A stretch of DNA of 64,000 nucleotides from Bacteroidaceae bacterium (GCA_017645305.1 JAGCPD010000012.1:62001-126000), one strand, 5' to 3'. Shown: positions 16,573 to 25,730, counted from the first letter of the stretch. Numbers and translations are program-made. The notes: generated by a model from the letters alone, not told the origin.

Positions 16573-18480
16573 CTATGATTCTAAATTCCGTATTTTTTTC
16601 ATTATCACAAGTCCCACCTCTTGCAGTTTGTCCAAATCGCGGCTTAGGCGCAGTCTGTATCTCCAGATTCTCAGCCAGAAGAATATGCCTACAGGTAAGA
16701 TAATACCTGCCCATCTGTTATATTGGGGATTAGTGAAGGGTCGGGTGTGAGCATCAGGTATGATGTATGGAATCATATTCATCAAGGCAATGATGGTATT
16801 GCTCTTGCTGTTGTGGAGTTCATCTATTAAGGTTTCCAGTCTTTCGCTGATTCCTTTGACGGTTGTATCTTCCTGATACTGGAAGAAGATATGCCAGTAC
16901 GATGGCATCATCAGAAGATTATGGCTTGACGAATATGCTTTGCAGTCCTCTATCAACCGCCCCATTTCCTGATAACATTTAGAGTAATCGGGGTCATATA
17001 TGATGACTTCCTTGCGGCTCAGTTTTCGTGAGATTCTGAGTCCAAGCAGTTTCATGAAGAATTTCCGGTATCCCTCGATGTTAAATACTACGCTGTCTGA
17101 GTTGGCCTTGTATGTAAGGAATCCTCCGATGGGCAGCAAAACCATGCTGCTTAGCCATTCCCCGAAGGTTGCATCCCAGGCACCAATCTTGGCATTATTC
17201 TCACCGGCAACATTAATAATGTAATAGAAGATAAAAAAGATGACGCTTACTACTACGGGAATACCCAGGCCTCCCTTTCTGATGATAGCTCCCAACGGTG
17301 CTCCAATGAAAAAGAAAAGCAGGCACGAAAGACTTAATGTATATTTCTTTTGTGCCTCCATCATGTGACGGCGCAGTTGCAAATTCATCTCGGAGGTATA
17401 ACAATTGGCGCGGAATTCGCATTCTGACTTCATTGTCTCGGTCCGGTTAAGGGCATTTTTCCAGGCAGAGGACTTCTGGTCATCCCGTAATTGACTGAAA
17501 AGGGAATCAAAGGGAGCCATATTAGCCGCGTCCTGAACAATCTGGGCAGAGTCTTTCCTGCCAGGTCTAAGAGCGCGTGCCAGATAAGAGTTCCTGGCAT
17601 TATTATATATGTTGTGTCCCACACTATCGGTACGTGAGCGTAGAGAATCAATGCCCCGATAGATTTCTGACAGGTTCTTAGCCTGAGCATTACCGGCAAA
17701 GAGAGCTGCATCAAAGAGGTTAAACTGATTATCAAATGCAATGTAATCAGACTCTTCAATAAAAGACTCTCTCATATATGGGATGCTGGCACGTAACATG
17801 GCCCCCGACTGGTTGTTTACGTTCTTAAAACGTTCCCCGTCGTAGAGCGTAAGTTTCAGGTGTGTTTTGTCTGCTGTGCTTTGCAGCCTTCCGCTATCGG
17901 CAATGACTATCTGTGTATCTTCATAGTTCCCATTGTTGGTGTAAATCATTACGCCATAGAGCATACCCGTTTTTGCATCCTTGCGCTCGACAAACAGGTT
18001 ATAGCCGGGAATATCGCTGTAAAAGATACCTTCGGGAATGTCCAGTTCCGGTGACTTTTGTCTCATACTCCAGAGTAGAGTATAGAGCTGTTTGTTGGCT
18101 TCGGGGCTTATTTTGTTCTGGAAATAGAAACTTCCGGAGCATATCAGCAGGGCCAGTATCAGGACAGGCATTAAAATACGTATCAGGGGAATGCCAGATG
18201 CCTTCATGGCCAATAGCTCAAAGCGTTCACCAAAATTTCCAAAGGTAATAAGGCTTGCCAGCAAGACAGACAGGGGAACAGATAAAGGTATCAGGGTAAG
18301 GGAGCAGTACCAAAAGAATTTGGCAAGGATGTCCCATGTGAGACCCTTGCCAACTAAATCGTCAACATACTTCCAAACGAATTGCATGAGGAATATAAAA
18401 AGACAGATGAAGAAAGTACCCGCAAAGAGTTGCAGGTATCCTTTCAGTATGAAGATATCCAGCTTCTTTATTATTCTCAT
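16573..18480 (-). CDS. LptF/LptG family permease of lipopolysaccharide export
   Basis: 635 residues. The N-terminus ([20 protein letters not shown]) and the following two membrane segments, with the [24 protein letters not shown] block at about 90-115, are typical of YjgP/YjgQ permeases. A periplasmic beta-jellyroll region follows, then further membrane segments near 400-460 and 605-625. LptF and LptG form the inner-membrane part of the Lpt bridge that carries LPS to the outer membrane. The protein is long for the family because of a Bacteroidales-type C-terminal extension. Whether it is F or G cannot be decided from one copy. Confidence 0.85.
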   Translation of the reverse strand: MRIIKKLDIFILKGYLQLFAGTFFICLFIFLMQFVWKYVDDLVGKGLTWDILAKFFWYCSLTLIPLSVPLSVLLASLITFGNFGERFELLAMKASGIPLIRILMPVLILALLICSGSFYFQNKISPEANKQLYTLLWSMRQKSPELDIPEGIFYSDIPGYNLFVERKDAKTGMLYGVMIYTNNGNYEDTQIVIADSGRLQSTADKTHLKLTLYDGERFKNVNNQSGAMLRASIPYMRESFIEESDYIAFDNQFNLFDAALFAGNAQAKNLSEIYRGIDSLRSRTDSVGHNIYNNARNSYLARALRPGRKDSAQIVQDAANMAPFDSLFSQLRDDQKSSAWKNALNRTETMKSECEFRANCYTSEMNLQLRRHMMEAQKKYTLSLSCLLFFFIGAPLGAIIRKGGLGIPVVVSVIFFIFYYIINVAGENNAKIGAWDATFGEWLSSMVLLPIGGFLTYKANSDSVVFNIEGYRKFFMKLLGLRISRKLSRKEVIIYDPDYSKCYQEMGRLIEDCKAYSSSHNLLMMPSYWHIFFQYQEDTTVKGISERLETLIDELHNSKSNTIIALMNMIPYIIPDAHTRPFTNPQYNRWAGIILPVGIFFWLRIWRYRLRLSRDLDKLQEVGLVIMKKIRNLES

Positions 18481-18514
18481 TCTGCCCTTTTATTCTTGCC
18501 CCTTACCTCTCTGT

Positions 18515-19438
18515 TTATTCCACGTAGCTTTCCAGCAGTTTTGCGTGCTCGTCGGGGAAGATGGTTACTGAAGGCATGGAGGCCGGTACTACCAGCGACT
18601 CGCCGGCATGAAGAAAGATTCCCTGACCTTCGGGGGAAAGGAAAGCGCACTCACCACTCAAGCACATGTAAATACGGAAGGAGTCAATGCCGGCATAATC
18701 TCTTACATAGCTTTTTGTGAGTTTCAGTTCGTTGGTGGTAAAGAAGGGGCTTTTTACCAAAGGAATAACGGCATCCCTTTCCTCTGTATAGCTTACTTTA
18801 GGATTGTCTGTTATATCATCAAAGTTGATGGCTTCCAGAGCCAGTTCTGTATGAAGTTCACGCAGGTTGCCGTCCCGGTCACGGCGCATATAGTCGTAAA
18901 TGCGATAGGTAACATCACTGGTTTGCTGAATTTCGGCAATTACCATACCGGCTCCAATGCCGTGAACCCTGCCTGCAGGAATATAGAAACAGTCACCTTC
19001 TACCACATTTACTTTATTTAAGTCATCCTCAATGCTTCCGTCTGCAACCTTTTTTGCATAGTCTGACATTTCTGTTTTTCTTGTAAATCCGGCAATCAGC
19101 TGGCTGCCACGGTCGGCATCTACCACGTACCACATCTCGTTTTTACCCATCTTGCCGTGTCGCTTCTTACTCAGTTCATCATCAGGGTGGACTTGAATGG
19201 AGAGGTCTTGACGGGCATCAATAAATTTGATGAGCAGGGGGAAGTCCTTTTTAAACTTCTCTGTATTTTTCTTTCCCAGGAACTCTGCACCATAGCGTTC
19301 TACGACCTCTGGCAGGGTAAGACCTTTGTTGTCGCCGTTCATTACTACAGATTCAGACCCTTTTACGGCAGAGACTACCCACGTCTCGGATCCCCATAGC
19401 GTAGGCTTGAAGATAGGATTAAACTTTAAAATTTCCAT
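18515..19438 (-). CDS. manA: Class I mannose-6-phosphate isomerase
   Basis: 307 residues. The zinc-binding QVHPDDE segment, the EMWYVVDA strand and the RVHGIGAGMVIAEIQQTSDVTYR block are the hallmarks of type I phosphomannose isomerases. The enzyme interconverts mannose-6-phosphate and fructose-6-phosphate, feeding GDP-mannose and GDP-fucose synthesis or mannose use. It is preceded by 20 bases after the RecQ-tail-like gene and followed closely by the Lpt permease, so it probably shares their transcript. Confidence 0.9.
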   Translation of the reverse strand: MEILKFNPIFKPTLWGSETWVVSAVKGSESVVMNGDNKGLTLPEVVERYGAEFLGKKNTEKFKKDFPLLIKFIDARQDLSIQVHPDDELSKKRHGKMGKNEMWYVVDADRGSQLIAGFTRKTEMSDYAKKVADGSIEDDLNKVNVVEGDCFYIPAGRVHGIGAGMVIAEIQQTSDVTYRIYDYMRRDRDGNLRELHTELALEAINFDDITDNPKVSYTEERDAVIPLVKSPFFTTNELKLTKSYVRDYAGIDSFRIYMCLSGECAFLSPEGQGIFLHAGESLVVPASMPSVTIFPDEHAKLLESYVE

Positions 19439-19458
19439 ACAGTATGTATTTAATAATG

Positions 19459-20193
19459 TTATTTCGTTTGCTGGATAAGATACACGATGTATGCCAGGCG
19501 GATTTCTTCTTCGTTGTACACATCACCGTATTCGCGAATGGCTTTTTCCATGCTGAACTTCTTTTGGCTAGCGATGTAGTCAACCAGTTCCTGTACGCAT
19601 TCTTCGCCCAGAACTTCATTGGTAAAATATGTGATATCCACATTTAATCCTTGTCGGATAAGTTTCTCCAACTCTTCCAAGACCTCGTCAAATGATAGGC
19701 TTTCGCTCTCGGCATAATCATCCAAGGCAATTTTTCTGTCAATGGCATGTATCAGCTTTATCTGTTGTTTTGTTTTGGCAGATGCCTTTTGCTCTGAATT
19801 GTCTGGTTCGTTGCTGGGAATCTGTACAATCAGATCTTCCAAATCCTCCAGTCCGCTAATGTTTTCGTCTGTAGCCTCTTCGTCTTCATCTATCATGAAG
19901 GGGGTAGGCTTCTTTGCGAATTTCTTTCCTTCTTTCGACGCGGTGAGCTTATCGCTCTTGGAAGGTTTTAATTTTATGAATCCACCTTCAAAAGCTTTGT
20001 CGATGATTGTTGTCCAATAATCCTCTTCGTGTGTATCACCAATGCCGTATGTCTCATTGTCGTCCAACCCCATTTCCTCTATTTCCCGGCTTTCCTTTCC
20101 CATCAGATAATCGGTTAATATCTGGCGTGAGACGGGCTGTCCTATTTCTAAGAGAGCTTTTATAATTTTTATGAGTGATTCTTTAGCATCCAT
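19459..20193 (-). CDS. Stand-alone RecQ C-terminal-type protein (winged helix plus HTH_40-like domain)
   Basis: 244 residues. The first 100 residues resemble an RQC winged helix (PVSRQILTDYLMG ... YWTTIIDKAFEGGFIKL ... LTASKEGKKF). An acidic linker follows at about 100-135. The C-terminal 100 residues (IKLIHAIDRKIALDDYAE ... FDEVLEELEKLI ... YTxEEIRL-like end) match the helix-turn-helix tail found at the end of Bacteroidetes RecQ helicases. The DEAH helicase and Zn domains are absent, and the gene has its own promoter, so this is a complete separate gene and not a 5' truncation. The role is unknown; DNA-structure binding or competition with RecQ is possible. Confidence 0.7.
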   Translation of the reverse strand: MDAKESLIKIIKALLEIGQPVSRQILTDYLMGKESREIEEMGLDDNETYGIGDTHEEDYWTTIIDKAFEGGFIKLKPSKSDKLTASKEGKKFAKKPTPFMIDEDEEATDENISGLEDLEDLIVQIPSNEPDNSEQKASAKTKQQIKLIHAIDRKIALDDYAESESLSFDEVLEELEKLIRQGLNVDITYFTNEVLGEECVQELVDYIASQKKFSMEKAIREYGDVYNEEEIRLAYIVYLIQQTK

Positions 20194-20222
20194 ATTTTTG
20201 CTATCCTTTTGTTTTCGGGGTG

Positions 20223-20253
20223 CAAATATAAGGCAATTATCATTTGCAACAAA
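20223..20253 (-). promoter_or_regulatory. Bacteroidetes sigma-70-type promoter of the RecQ-tail gene
   Basis: On the minus strand TTTG (20250-20253) and TATATTTG (20223-20230) are separated by 19 bases, the typical -33/-7 spacing. The start codon is 30 bases downstream. Confidence 0.8.
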
Positions 20254-20279
20254 GGTTTTTAAGCATTTTTTTCAAAGAT

Positions 20280-21128
20280 TTATGCAAGGAATTTCTGCAC
20301 AATTTTTTCTGTCTCGTCCCAAAGTGTTTGCATTTGCTTATGGTGTACATATCTGTCTCCAAGTTTTACAATCTTGTTTGACCTGCAGAATGTGCCCGTT
20401 TGTCCCTCTTTTTCTTTGTCAAACATAAGACGTATAGCTGTATCAGCACCTTGTCTGGGAGTACGAATGAGGGGACGGAAGAATACATCTGCAAGGGGGT
20501 CTATTATAGTGTTTTGCAGATGGATGATTTTGGTGTTTACTACGCCAGGGTCTGCGGCATTCACGGTAACACCCTGTCCCTTTACGCGTTTTGCCAAATC
20601 CAGCGTGAAGAGAGTAATAGCCAATTTGGTGTTGCTATAGACCAGGATGCGCTGCCAGAATCCTTTCCGTCCTTTATGGAAAAATTCGGGGAATTGCAGT
20701 TTACCTAACATATAAGTGCAGGATGACATGTTGACGATTCTGCTTCCTTTGCTCATCAAAGGAAGCAGCAGTCGGGTTAACAGATAAGGTCCCACATAGT
20801 TTACACTTACGGTACGTTCCAGTCCATCTACCGTAGTGTGAAGCCCTGTTTCTAATGTGCCTGCATTATTCATCAGCACGTCTATGTGGTCAAACTTGGC
20901 TTTAATCTGATCTGCAAAATTACGAACAGATTGCAGGTTCGACAAATCCAATCCTAAAATTTCAACGTCTGAACATCCCGTTTCTTCTATCATCTGTTGG
21001 CGTCGGGCTTCTGACTTACTGGGGCAGTAACATGCCATTATGGTATGATAGCCTTGCAGCAAGGCTTCTTTTGCCTCCTCATAGCCCATGCCACCATTTG
21101 CTCCGGTGACTATCGCAATTTTTTTCAT
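20280..21128 (-). CDS. Short-chain dehydrogenase/reductase, probable third gene of a steroid-type reductase cluster
   Basis: 282 residues from the ATG at 21128; the frame continues upstream but the first 45 residues overlap the neighbouring gene and are not family-like. Rossmann motif TGANGGMG (8-15), NNAG (87-90) and the Ser136-Tyr164-Lys168 catalytic set are all present. The long Ser-to-Tyr spacing places it with retinol-dehydrogenase/WWOX-like SDRs. It probably acts on a hydroxyl/ketone of a hydrophobic substrate with NAD(P)H. The start overlaps the OYE stop by four bases (ATGA), implying coupled translation. Steroid dehydrogenase activity is inferred from neighbours only. Confidence 0.85.
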   Translation of the reverse strand: MKKIAIVTGANGGMGYEEAKEALLQGYHTIMACYCPSKSEARRQQMIEETGCSDVEILGLDLSNLQSVRNFADQIKAKFDHIDVLMNNAGTLETGLHTTVDGLERTVSVNYVGPYLLTRLLLPLMSKGSRIVNMSSCTYMLGKLQFPEFFHKGRKGFWQRILVYSNTKLAITLFTLDLAKRVKGQGVTVNAADPGVVNTKIIHLQNTIIDPLADVFFRPLIRTPRQGADTAIRLMFDKEKEGQTGTFCRSNKIVKLGDRYVHHKQMQTLWDETEKIVQKFLA

Positions 21129-22372
21129 ACGTTCTGTTCTTTTTCGATTCGTGCTATTTCCTTTACAATCTTCTCGGGAAGCTCTTCCTGCAAGTGCTGA
21201 TGGCAAGCCATCTCGAGAGTGTACATCCTGCCGATGCAGTAGTTGCTGTGCTTGCAACCGCAACGGTGATGCGGGTCTTCCTTGAGGCGGTTCACGAAGT
21301 CAGGCTCGTTGAGCAGGCTGCGTGCCATCTGGACGGCCTCGAAGCCATGCCCCAGCACCTCGTTGATCTTGTCGCCTGCAACCAGACCGCCCACATAGAT
21401 GAACTTCATGTCGGGCAGAGCCTCGCGAAACTTCAGGGCGTCCTCGAGGAAGAAAGCCTCTTCGTACTTGACGGGCTTGATCATGGTGTTGCGCACGATG
21501 GGCTTGAAGCAGCCGATGCTGTACTTGAGCAAGGGGTCGGTCATGTAGTGCGTCATGGTGGTCAAAGGCAATTCGCCTCGCATGACATACAAGGGTGTTG
21601 CACTGACCAGACCGCCACTCAGAACCAGGGCATGCACGCCCAGCTCCTGCAGGCGACGGGCAATGGGGATGCTGTGCTCCTCCAGCGAGATGCCGTTCTT
21701 CAGACCGTCGCGCATGTTCATCTTGCAGACGACGGCGATGTCGTCCTTGGCAGCCTTCATCACCTCCTCGATGCAAAGGCTCATCATGCGCATCCGGTTC
21801 TCCAGTGAGCCGCCGAACTCGTCCTTGCGGTGGTTGAAGTAGGGATTGAGGAACTGGTCGATGAGGTAGCCGTGTCCGCAGTGTATCTCCACCTCGTCGA
21901 AGCCTGCTTCGCGAGCCAGGTTGACGGCAGCGCCGAACTTCTTGGCAAGCGACTTTATCTCGTCCACACGGAGTCCGCGAACGAAGGTCGGGCTGTAGAG
22001 GTTGAATCCGGTGCTGGCACTGACGGGCATGCAGCCGCAGATGTTCTTGTGGCTCATGTTGCCGCAATGTCCTATCTGTATACCGGCGGCGGCGCCTTCC
22101 TTGTGAATGCCGTCGGTCAGTCGGCGCAGGCCGGGCACAATCTCCGGCTTCATCACCAGCTGGCGGTCGAAGCTCAGACCGCTTTCCTCCACGGCAGCGT
22201 AGGCAACGGTGGTCATACCCACGCCGCCACGAGCCACGCTGGTATGGTAGTCGTAAAGCATCTGGCTGGGTTGATGGCCCGGGCACATGCTCTCGAAAGC
22301 CGCACTTCTGATGGTGCGGTTCCTCAAGGTCAACGGCCCGATATGGACCTCTTCGAATATCTTATTTTCCAT
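21125..22372 (-). CDS. Old Yellow Enzyme family NADH:flavin oxidoreductase with a C-terminal cysteine cluster
   Basis: 415 residues from the ATG at 22372, chosen because GGAG lies eight bases upstream; a GTG at 22381 overlaps that GGAG. The TIM barrel shows the family signature IHCGHGYLIDQFLNP (His164, His167, Tyr169 as substrate-carbonyl and proton-transfer candidates) and YFNHRKDEFGGSLENR. Near the C-terminus Cys371, Cys373, Cys379 and Cys390 form a C-x-C-x5-C-x10-C set, similar to but spaced differently from the [4Fe-4S] site of 2,4-dienoyl-CoA reductase/BaiCD-type enzymes. The second FAD/NAD domain of those enzymes is missing. Family members reduce activated C=C bonds, including those of steroids. 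Third codon positions are unusually GC-rich compared with the flanking genes. Confidence 0.85.
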   Translation of the reverse strand: MENKIFEEVHIGPLTLRNRTIRSAAFESMCPGHQPSQMLYDYHTSVARGGVGMTTVAYAAVEESGLSFDRQLVMKPEIVPGLRRLTDGIHKEGAAAGIQIGHCGNMSHKNICGCMPVSASTGFNLYSPTFVRGLRVDEIKSLAKKFGAAVNLAREAGFDEVEIHCGHGYLIDQFLNPYFNHRKDEFGGSLENRMRMMSLCIEEVMKAAKDDIAVVCKMNMRDGLKNGISLEEHSIPIARRLQELGVHALVLSGGLVSATPLYVMRGELPLTTMTHYMTDPLLKYSIGCFKPIVRNTMIKPVKYEEAFFLEDALKFREALPDMKFIYVGGLVAGDKINEVLGHGFEAVQMARSLLNEPDFVNRLKEDPHHRCGCKHSNYCIGRMYTLEMACHQHLQEELPEKIVKEIARIEKEQNV

Positions 22373-22441
22373 GTCTTGCACTCCAATTAAAATTCCTTTT
22401 ATAACTTCTGGCGCGAGGCGCTTAACACCCCTCTATTGCTT

Positions 22442-23209
22442 TTAATATATAAAAGGTATAATTCTTTTTCTGTTTCCTACCGCTGTGTCTCCAAACTCGC
22501 TACGGTATTTCTGATGTATGGCATGAGCGCGAGGTACCAGATTGGCAGCAGTCCACCAAACAAATACCCATGCGGCAGGGGAGCTGGCAATGATGGCAAA
22601 TCCCGTCCATTCCAACAGTTCTCCAAAATAATTGCCGCAGGTAACAAAATGGTACATTCCGCCTTGAGGCAGATAATGGCGGGTGTCGCCAGGCTTACGC
22701 AAGTTGCGGATAACGTGGTCGGAATGCAGGTTGATAGTCATTCCAACAAAGAAGACTATCACCCCCACAATGGTATTTGCGTGTGTGAAGTAGTTCCAAC
22801 CCTCTTGATATGCTTCTTGTGGAAACCAGTAGAGGGCACCTCCCTGTATGATGCCGTTGATAACATTGAACGTTACGCCTGACAGCATGATGGAAACAGG
22901 CATCTTACTGTGGCCGGACATCAATAGGGGGAAGATAAAACTGCGCTGGAAGTAGTGCAACAGGAACAGGCTCAGCAGCACTATCTGAGGAGCCATTGTG
23001 GGACATTTGCTTGTGTGCCAAATGACCAACATAGTCAGGAAGGCAGGAGCTTCCATCATGATCCATGCCAGTTTATTGTTAATGCTCCAACCCCACTGCT
23101 TGGTACGGAACTGTCCGTATCCGGCTGTTATAAAATACAGGCATATAAAGACTACAAGACCCGTTGCCACCATACCTGCAAGCAGGTAGTTAAATACTTC
23201 TTCTGTCAC
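22442..23209 (-). CDS. Steroid 5-alpha-reductase family membrane protein
   Basis: 255 residues with about six or seven membrane segments. The second half matches animal 3-oxo-5-alpha-steroid 4-dehydrogenases closely: NLHSDHVIRNLRKPGDT (160-176), GNYFGELLEW (192-201) and KRIIPF near the end. Glu53 in MMEAPAF and Tyr86 in LHYFQRSF align with Glu57 and Tyr91 of human SRD5A2, the residues that hold the 3-keto group. The family reduces the delta-4 double bond of 3-oxo steroids with NADPH. Homologues are known in gut Bacteroidetes, where they act on bile-acid or hormone intermediates. It lies 25 bases after metY and 70 bases before the OYE gene. Confidence 0.88.
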   Translation of the reverse strand: MTEEVFNYLLAGMVATGLVVFICLYFITAGYGQFRTKQWGWSINNKLAWIMMEAPAFLTMLVIWHTSKCPTMAPQIVLLSLFLLHYFQRSFIFPLLMSGHSKMPVSIMLSGVTFNVINGIIQGGALYWFPQEAYQEGWNYFTHANTIVGVIVFFVGMTINLHSDHVIRNLRKPGDTRHYLPQGGMYHFVTCGNYFGELLEWTGFAIIASSPAAWVFVWWTAANLVPRAHAIHQKYRSEFGDTAVGNRKRIIPFIY

Positions 23210-23233
23210 GTTACGGATTTATAATGAATGTTC

Positions 23234-24514
23234 TTAGTCCATCTTGTCCATAGCTTGCTTAAGGTCGGCTATGATATCCTCAACGTTCTCTATTCCCACA
23301 GACAGGCGTACCAAGTCCGGAGCAACACCAGCCTCTCGCAACTGCTCATCACTCAGCTGGCGATGAGTATGACTAGCAGGATGCAGTACACAGGTGCGTG
23401 TGTCCGCAACATGGGTAACAATGCTTATGAAATCCAGGTTGTCCATAAACCGGATGGCATCTTCACGAGTCCCCTTTAAACCAAAGGCTATTACTCCGCA
23501 CGAGCCGTTGGGAAGGTATTTCTGTCCTAACTTGTAATATTTGTTGCCAGGCAGACCGCAGTAGTTTACCCAACCTACCTTAGGGTTCTTCTCTAACCAT
23601 TCTGCTACCTTTTGAGCATTGGCACAGTGCTGGCGCATACGCAGGTGCAGGGTCTCCAGACCCAGGTTCAGCAGGAAGGAGTTCTGAGGCGCAGGGATAC
23701 TGCCCAAATCACGCATCAGCTGGCTTACCAACTTTGTAACGTATGCCATTTTGCCGAACTGCTTGGTGTAGGTCAGGCCGTGATAGCTCTCGTCGGGAGT
23801 TGTCAGCCCGTGGAACTTATCTCCATAGGCATCCCAGTCGAAGTTTCCGCTATCAACCACAACGCCTCCTACCTGAGTGGCGTGTCCGTCCATATACTTG
23901 GTAGTACTGTGGGTAACAATGTCGCATCCCCACTCAAAAGGCCGGCAGTTGATGGGAGTGGCAAAAGTGTTGTCAATAATTAGCGGAACACCATGCTTGT
24001 GAGCCATTTTGGCAAAACGTTCAATATCGAAAACGTTACCGCCAGGGTTGCTGATGGTTTCGCCGAAGAAACATTTTGTGTTGGGGCGGAATTCCTTCTC
24101 TATGCGGTCATCGTCCCAGTCAGGATCTATGAAAGTACACTCAATGCCCAGTTTCTTCAGCGTTACGCCAAATAAGTTAAAGGTGCCACCATATATTGTG
24201 TTAGAGGTAATGAAGTGGTCACCCGCCTCACAGATATTGAAGATAGCATAGAAGTTGGCTGCCTGTCCGCTACAAGTAAGCACTGCGCCCACACCGCCTT
24301 CCAATGCTGCAATCTTCTTGGCAACGGCATCATTAGTTGGATTTGCCAATCTGGTATAAAAGTAACCGTTGTCTTTCAGGTCAAACAGACGGGCCATCTG
24401 CTCGCTGGTGTCATACTTAAATGTTGTACTCTGATAGATGGGCAACTGCTGAGGTTCGCCCTTTGTTGGTTTCCATCCGCCGTGAATGCAGATGGTCTCT
24501 AAGTTTCTTTTCAT
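23234..24514 (-). CDS. metY: O-acetylhomoserine sulfhydrylase (PLP, Cys/Met metabolism family)
   Basis: 426 residues. The N-terminus ETICIHGGWKP and the PLP-lysine motif THSTTKYMDGH, with the following QVGGVVVDSGNF, define the O-acetylhomoserine aminocarboxypropyltransferase branch, which is longer than cystathionine gamma-synthases. It makes homocysteine from O-acetylhomoserine and sulfide in the cytoplasm. It starts 16 bases after the GH43 lipoprotein gene, so transcription together is likely although the functions differ. Confidence 0.92.
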   Translation of the reverse strand: MKRNLETICIHGGWKPTKGEPQQLPIYQSTTFKYDTSEQMARLFDLKDNGYFYTRLANPTNDAVAKKIAALEGGVGAVLTCSGQAANFYAIFNICEAGDHFITSNTIYGGTFNLFGVTLKKLGIECTFIDPDWDDDRIEKEFRPNTKCFFGETISNPGGNVFDIERFAKMAHKHGVPLIIDNTFATPINCRPFEWGCDIVTHSTTKYMDGHATQVGGVVVDSGNFDWDAYGDKFHGLTTPDESYHGLTYTKQFGKMAYVTKLVSQLMRDLGSIPAPQNSFLLNLGLETLHLRMRQHCANAQKVAEWLEKNPKVGWVNYCGLPGNKYYKLGQKYLPNGSCGVIAFGLKGTREDAIRFMDNLDFISIVTHVADTRTCVLHPASHTHRQLSDEQLREAGVAPDLVRLSVGIENVEDIIADLKQAMDKMD

Positions 24515-24529
24515 TATTTATTATTGTTT

Positions 24530-25678
24530 TTATTTTGTTCCGGCATTTATTTCAAAAACCTTTGACTTGTGCATTGACGTTACGGAAGAATTTACGGTGA
24601 GTACTCCGTCTTCGTCTATTTCAAGGGGACTTATCAGCACCACACGCTCTTCGGGATTCTCTTTCATACGTCCGTGATATACACAGTAACGTTCTTCGTC
24701 AGGTAAGGTAATGACCATGCAATGACCTGTTCCTAACACATCCCCACCTTTTTGTAGAACAGGGTTGTTGGCAGCTTTCTTGAAAGGTCCCAACGGATTC
24801 TTGCTGGTAGCATATCCTACGGCATAATATTCGCCGCCATAGTGATTGGCGCTATACATTATATAATATGTATCTCCCTCGCGGAAGATGTAGCTGCCTT
24901 CTGTCCAACGGCGGTTTACCTCTCTGTGTGTAGCGCTGCGACTTTCCCATTCGGCCTGGGCATCGTTCAATTTCTTTGGAGGGCACAACAACAACTGCGG
25001 TTCGCCTATAACACCGCTGAAGTCAGGCTTCATTTCTACGCCATACACCCAACTCTCCTCGATGTTGTCAAAGACACCGGCGGCTTTCAGACTGTCAGCA
25101 ATCTCGCTCTCTACGCTGTGCTTGTAGCAGCAACGGCTGAAGTAGAGGTAACAGCGACCCGTCTCATTGTCAAAATAGACATTGGCATCAATGATAGGAT
25201 ATTCGGGGTTAAAGACGGGACGGTCGTAGAGATCCTTGAATGGACCCGCAGGCGAATCGCTTACAGCTACACCAATCTTGAAGTTCTCACCCTCGTTGGT
25301 GGGGTTCTCTTTATAGTTGGCACTGAAAAACATATAGTATTTGCCGTCACGTTCATATACCTCGGGTGCCCAAAAGCAATTAACGTTCCATTGTTCGCTG
25401 CCACCTCCCTGATAAACCTTTCCGCAAGGTTCCCAGTTACTGAGGCTATCGCTTACGTAAGCTTCAAAGCCATCCTCTAAAGATGTACCGTACATGTAAT
25501 AGCGCCCGTCACTGGCGTGTAGCAGGAAAGGGTCGCCAAACTTTAGGGGTAATGGATTGCTCCATGACAGGTTATAATTCTCCCCATTAATGAAACTGGA
25601 GAGTTTCTTGTTCCACTGGCATCCAATGCAAGATGCCAGCAAGATTAGCATTAGGCTAAGAAATGTAATTTTTTTCAT
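24530..25678 (-). CDS. GH43 family glycosidase, lipoprotein
   Basis: 382 residues. The lipobox LASC (Cys17) after a short hydrophobic stretch predicts a lipid-anchored periplasmic or surface enzyme. The GH43 acids are Asp49 in KFGDPFLL, Asp164 in IIDANVYF and Glu260 in WTEGSYIF, spaced as in the family. The substrate is probably an arabinose- or xylose-containing side chain. There is no SusC/SusD pair nearby, so this is not part of a classical utilisation locus. It sits between the gamma carbonic anhydrase (26 bases) and metY (16 bases). Confidence 0.9.
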   Translation of the reverse strand: MKKITFLSLMLILLASCIGCQWNKKLSSFINGENYNLSWSNPLPLKFGDPFLLHASDGRYYMYGTSLEDGFEAYVSDSLSNWEPCGKVYQGGGSEQWNVNCFWAPEVYERDGKYYMFFSANYKENPTNEGENFKIGVAVSDSPAGPFKDLYDRPVFNPEYPIIDANVYFDNETGRCYLYFSRCCYKHSVESEIADSLKAAGVFDNIEESWVYGVEMKPDFSGVIGEPQLLLCPPKKLNDAQAEWESRSATHREVNRRWTEGSYIFREGDTYYIMYSANHYGGEYYAVGYATSKNPLGPFKKAANNPVLQKGGDVLGTGHCMVITLPDEERYCVYHGRMKENPEERVVLISPLEIDEDGVLTVNSSVTSMHKSKVFEINAGTK

Positions 25679-25691
25679 TGAACATTATTTG

Positions 25692-25730
25692 ATTTTCACT
25701 CTTTCATTTTTCACTTTTATACTCTTCACT
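25692..25730. repeat. Interspersed TTTCAC/TTCATT repeat spanning the carbonic anhydrase stop codon
   Basis: TTTTCACTCTTTCATTTTTC and related units cover the last eight codons and the stop of the carbonic anhydrase gene, so the protein's C-terminal EEYKSEK is encoded by the repeat. Confidence 0.7.

Noticed and set aside
21300..22286. Arg/His/Gln-rich frame of 328 codons overlapping the OYE gene
   Set aside because: The composition is typical of a shifted frame in GC-rich DNA, and the OYE frame carries the family motifs.
24530..25678. Polysaccharide utilisation locus around the GH43 genes
   Set aside because: No SusC/SusD-like pair or hybrid two-component regulator is found near any of the three GH43 genes in the window.
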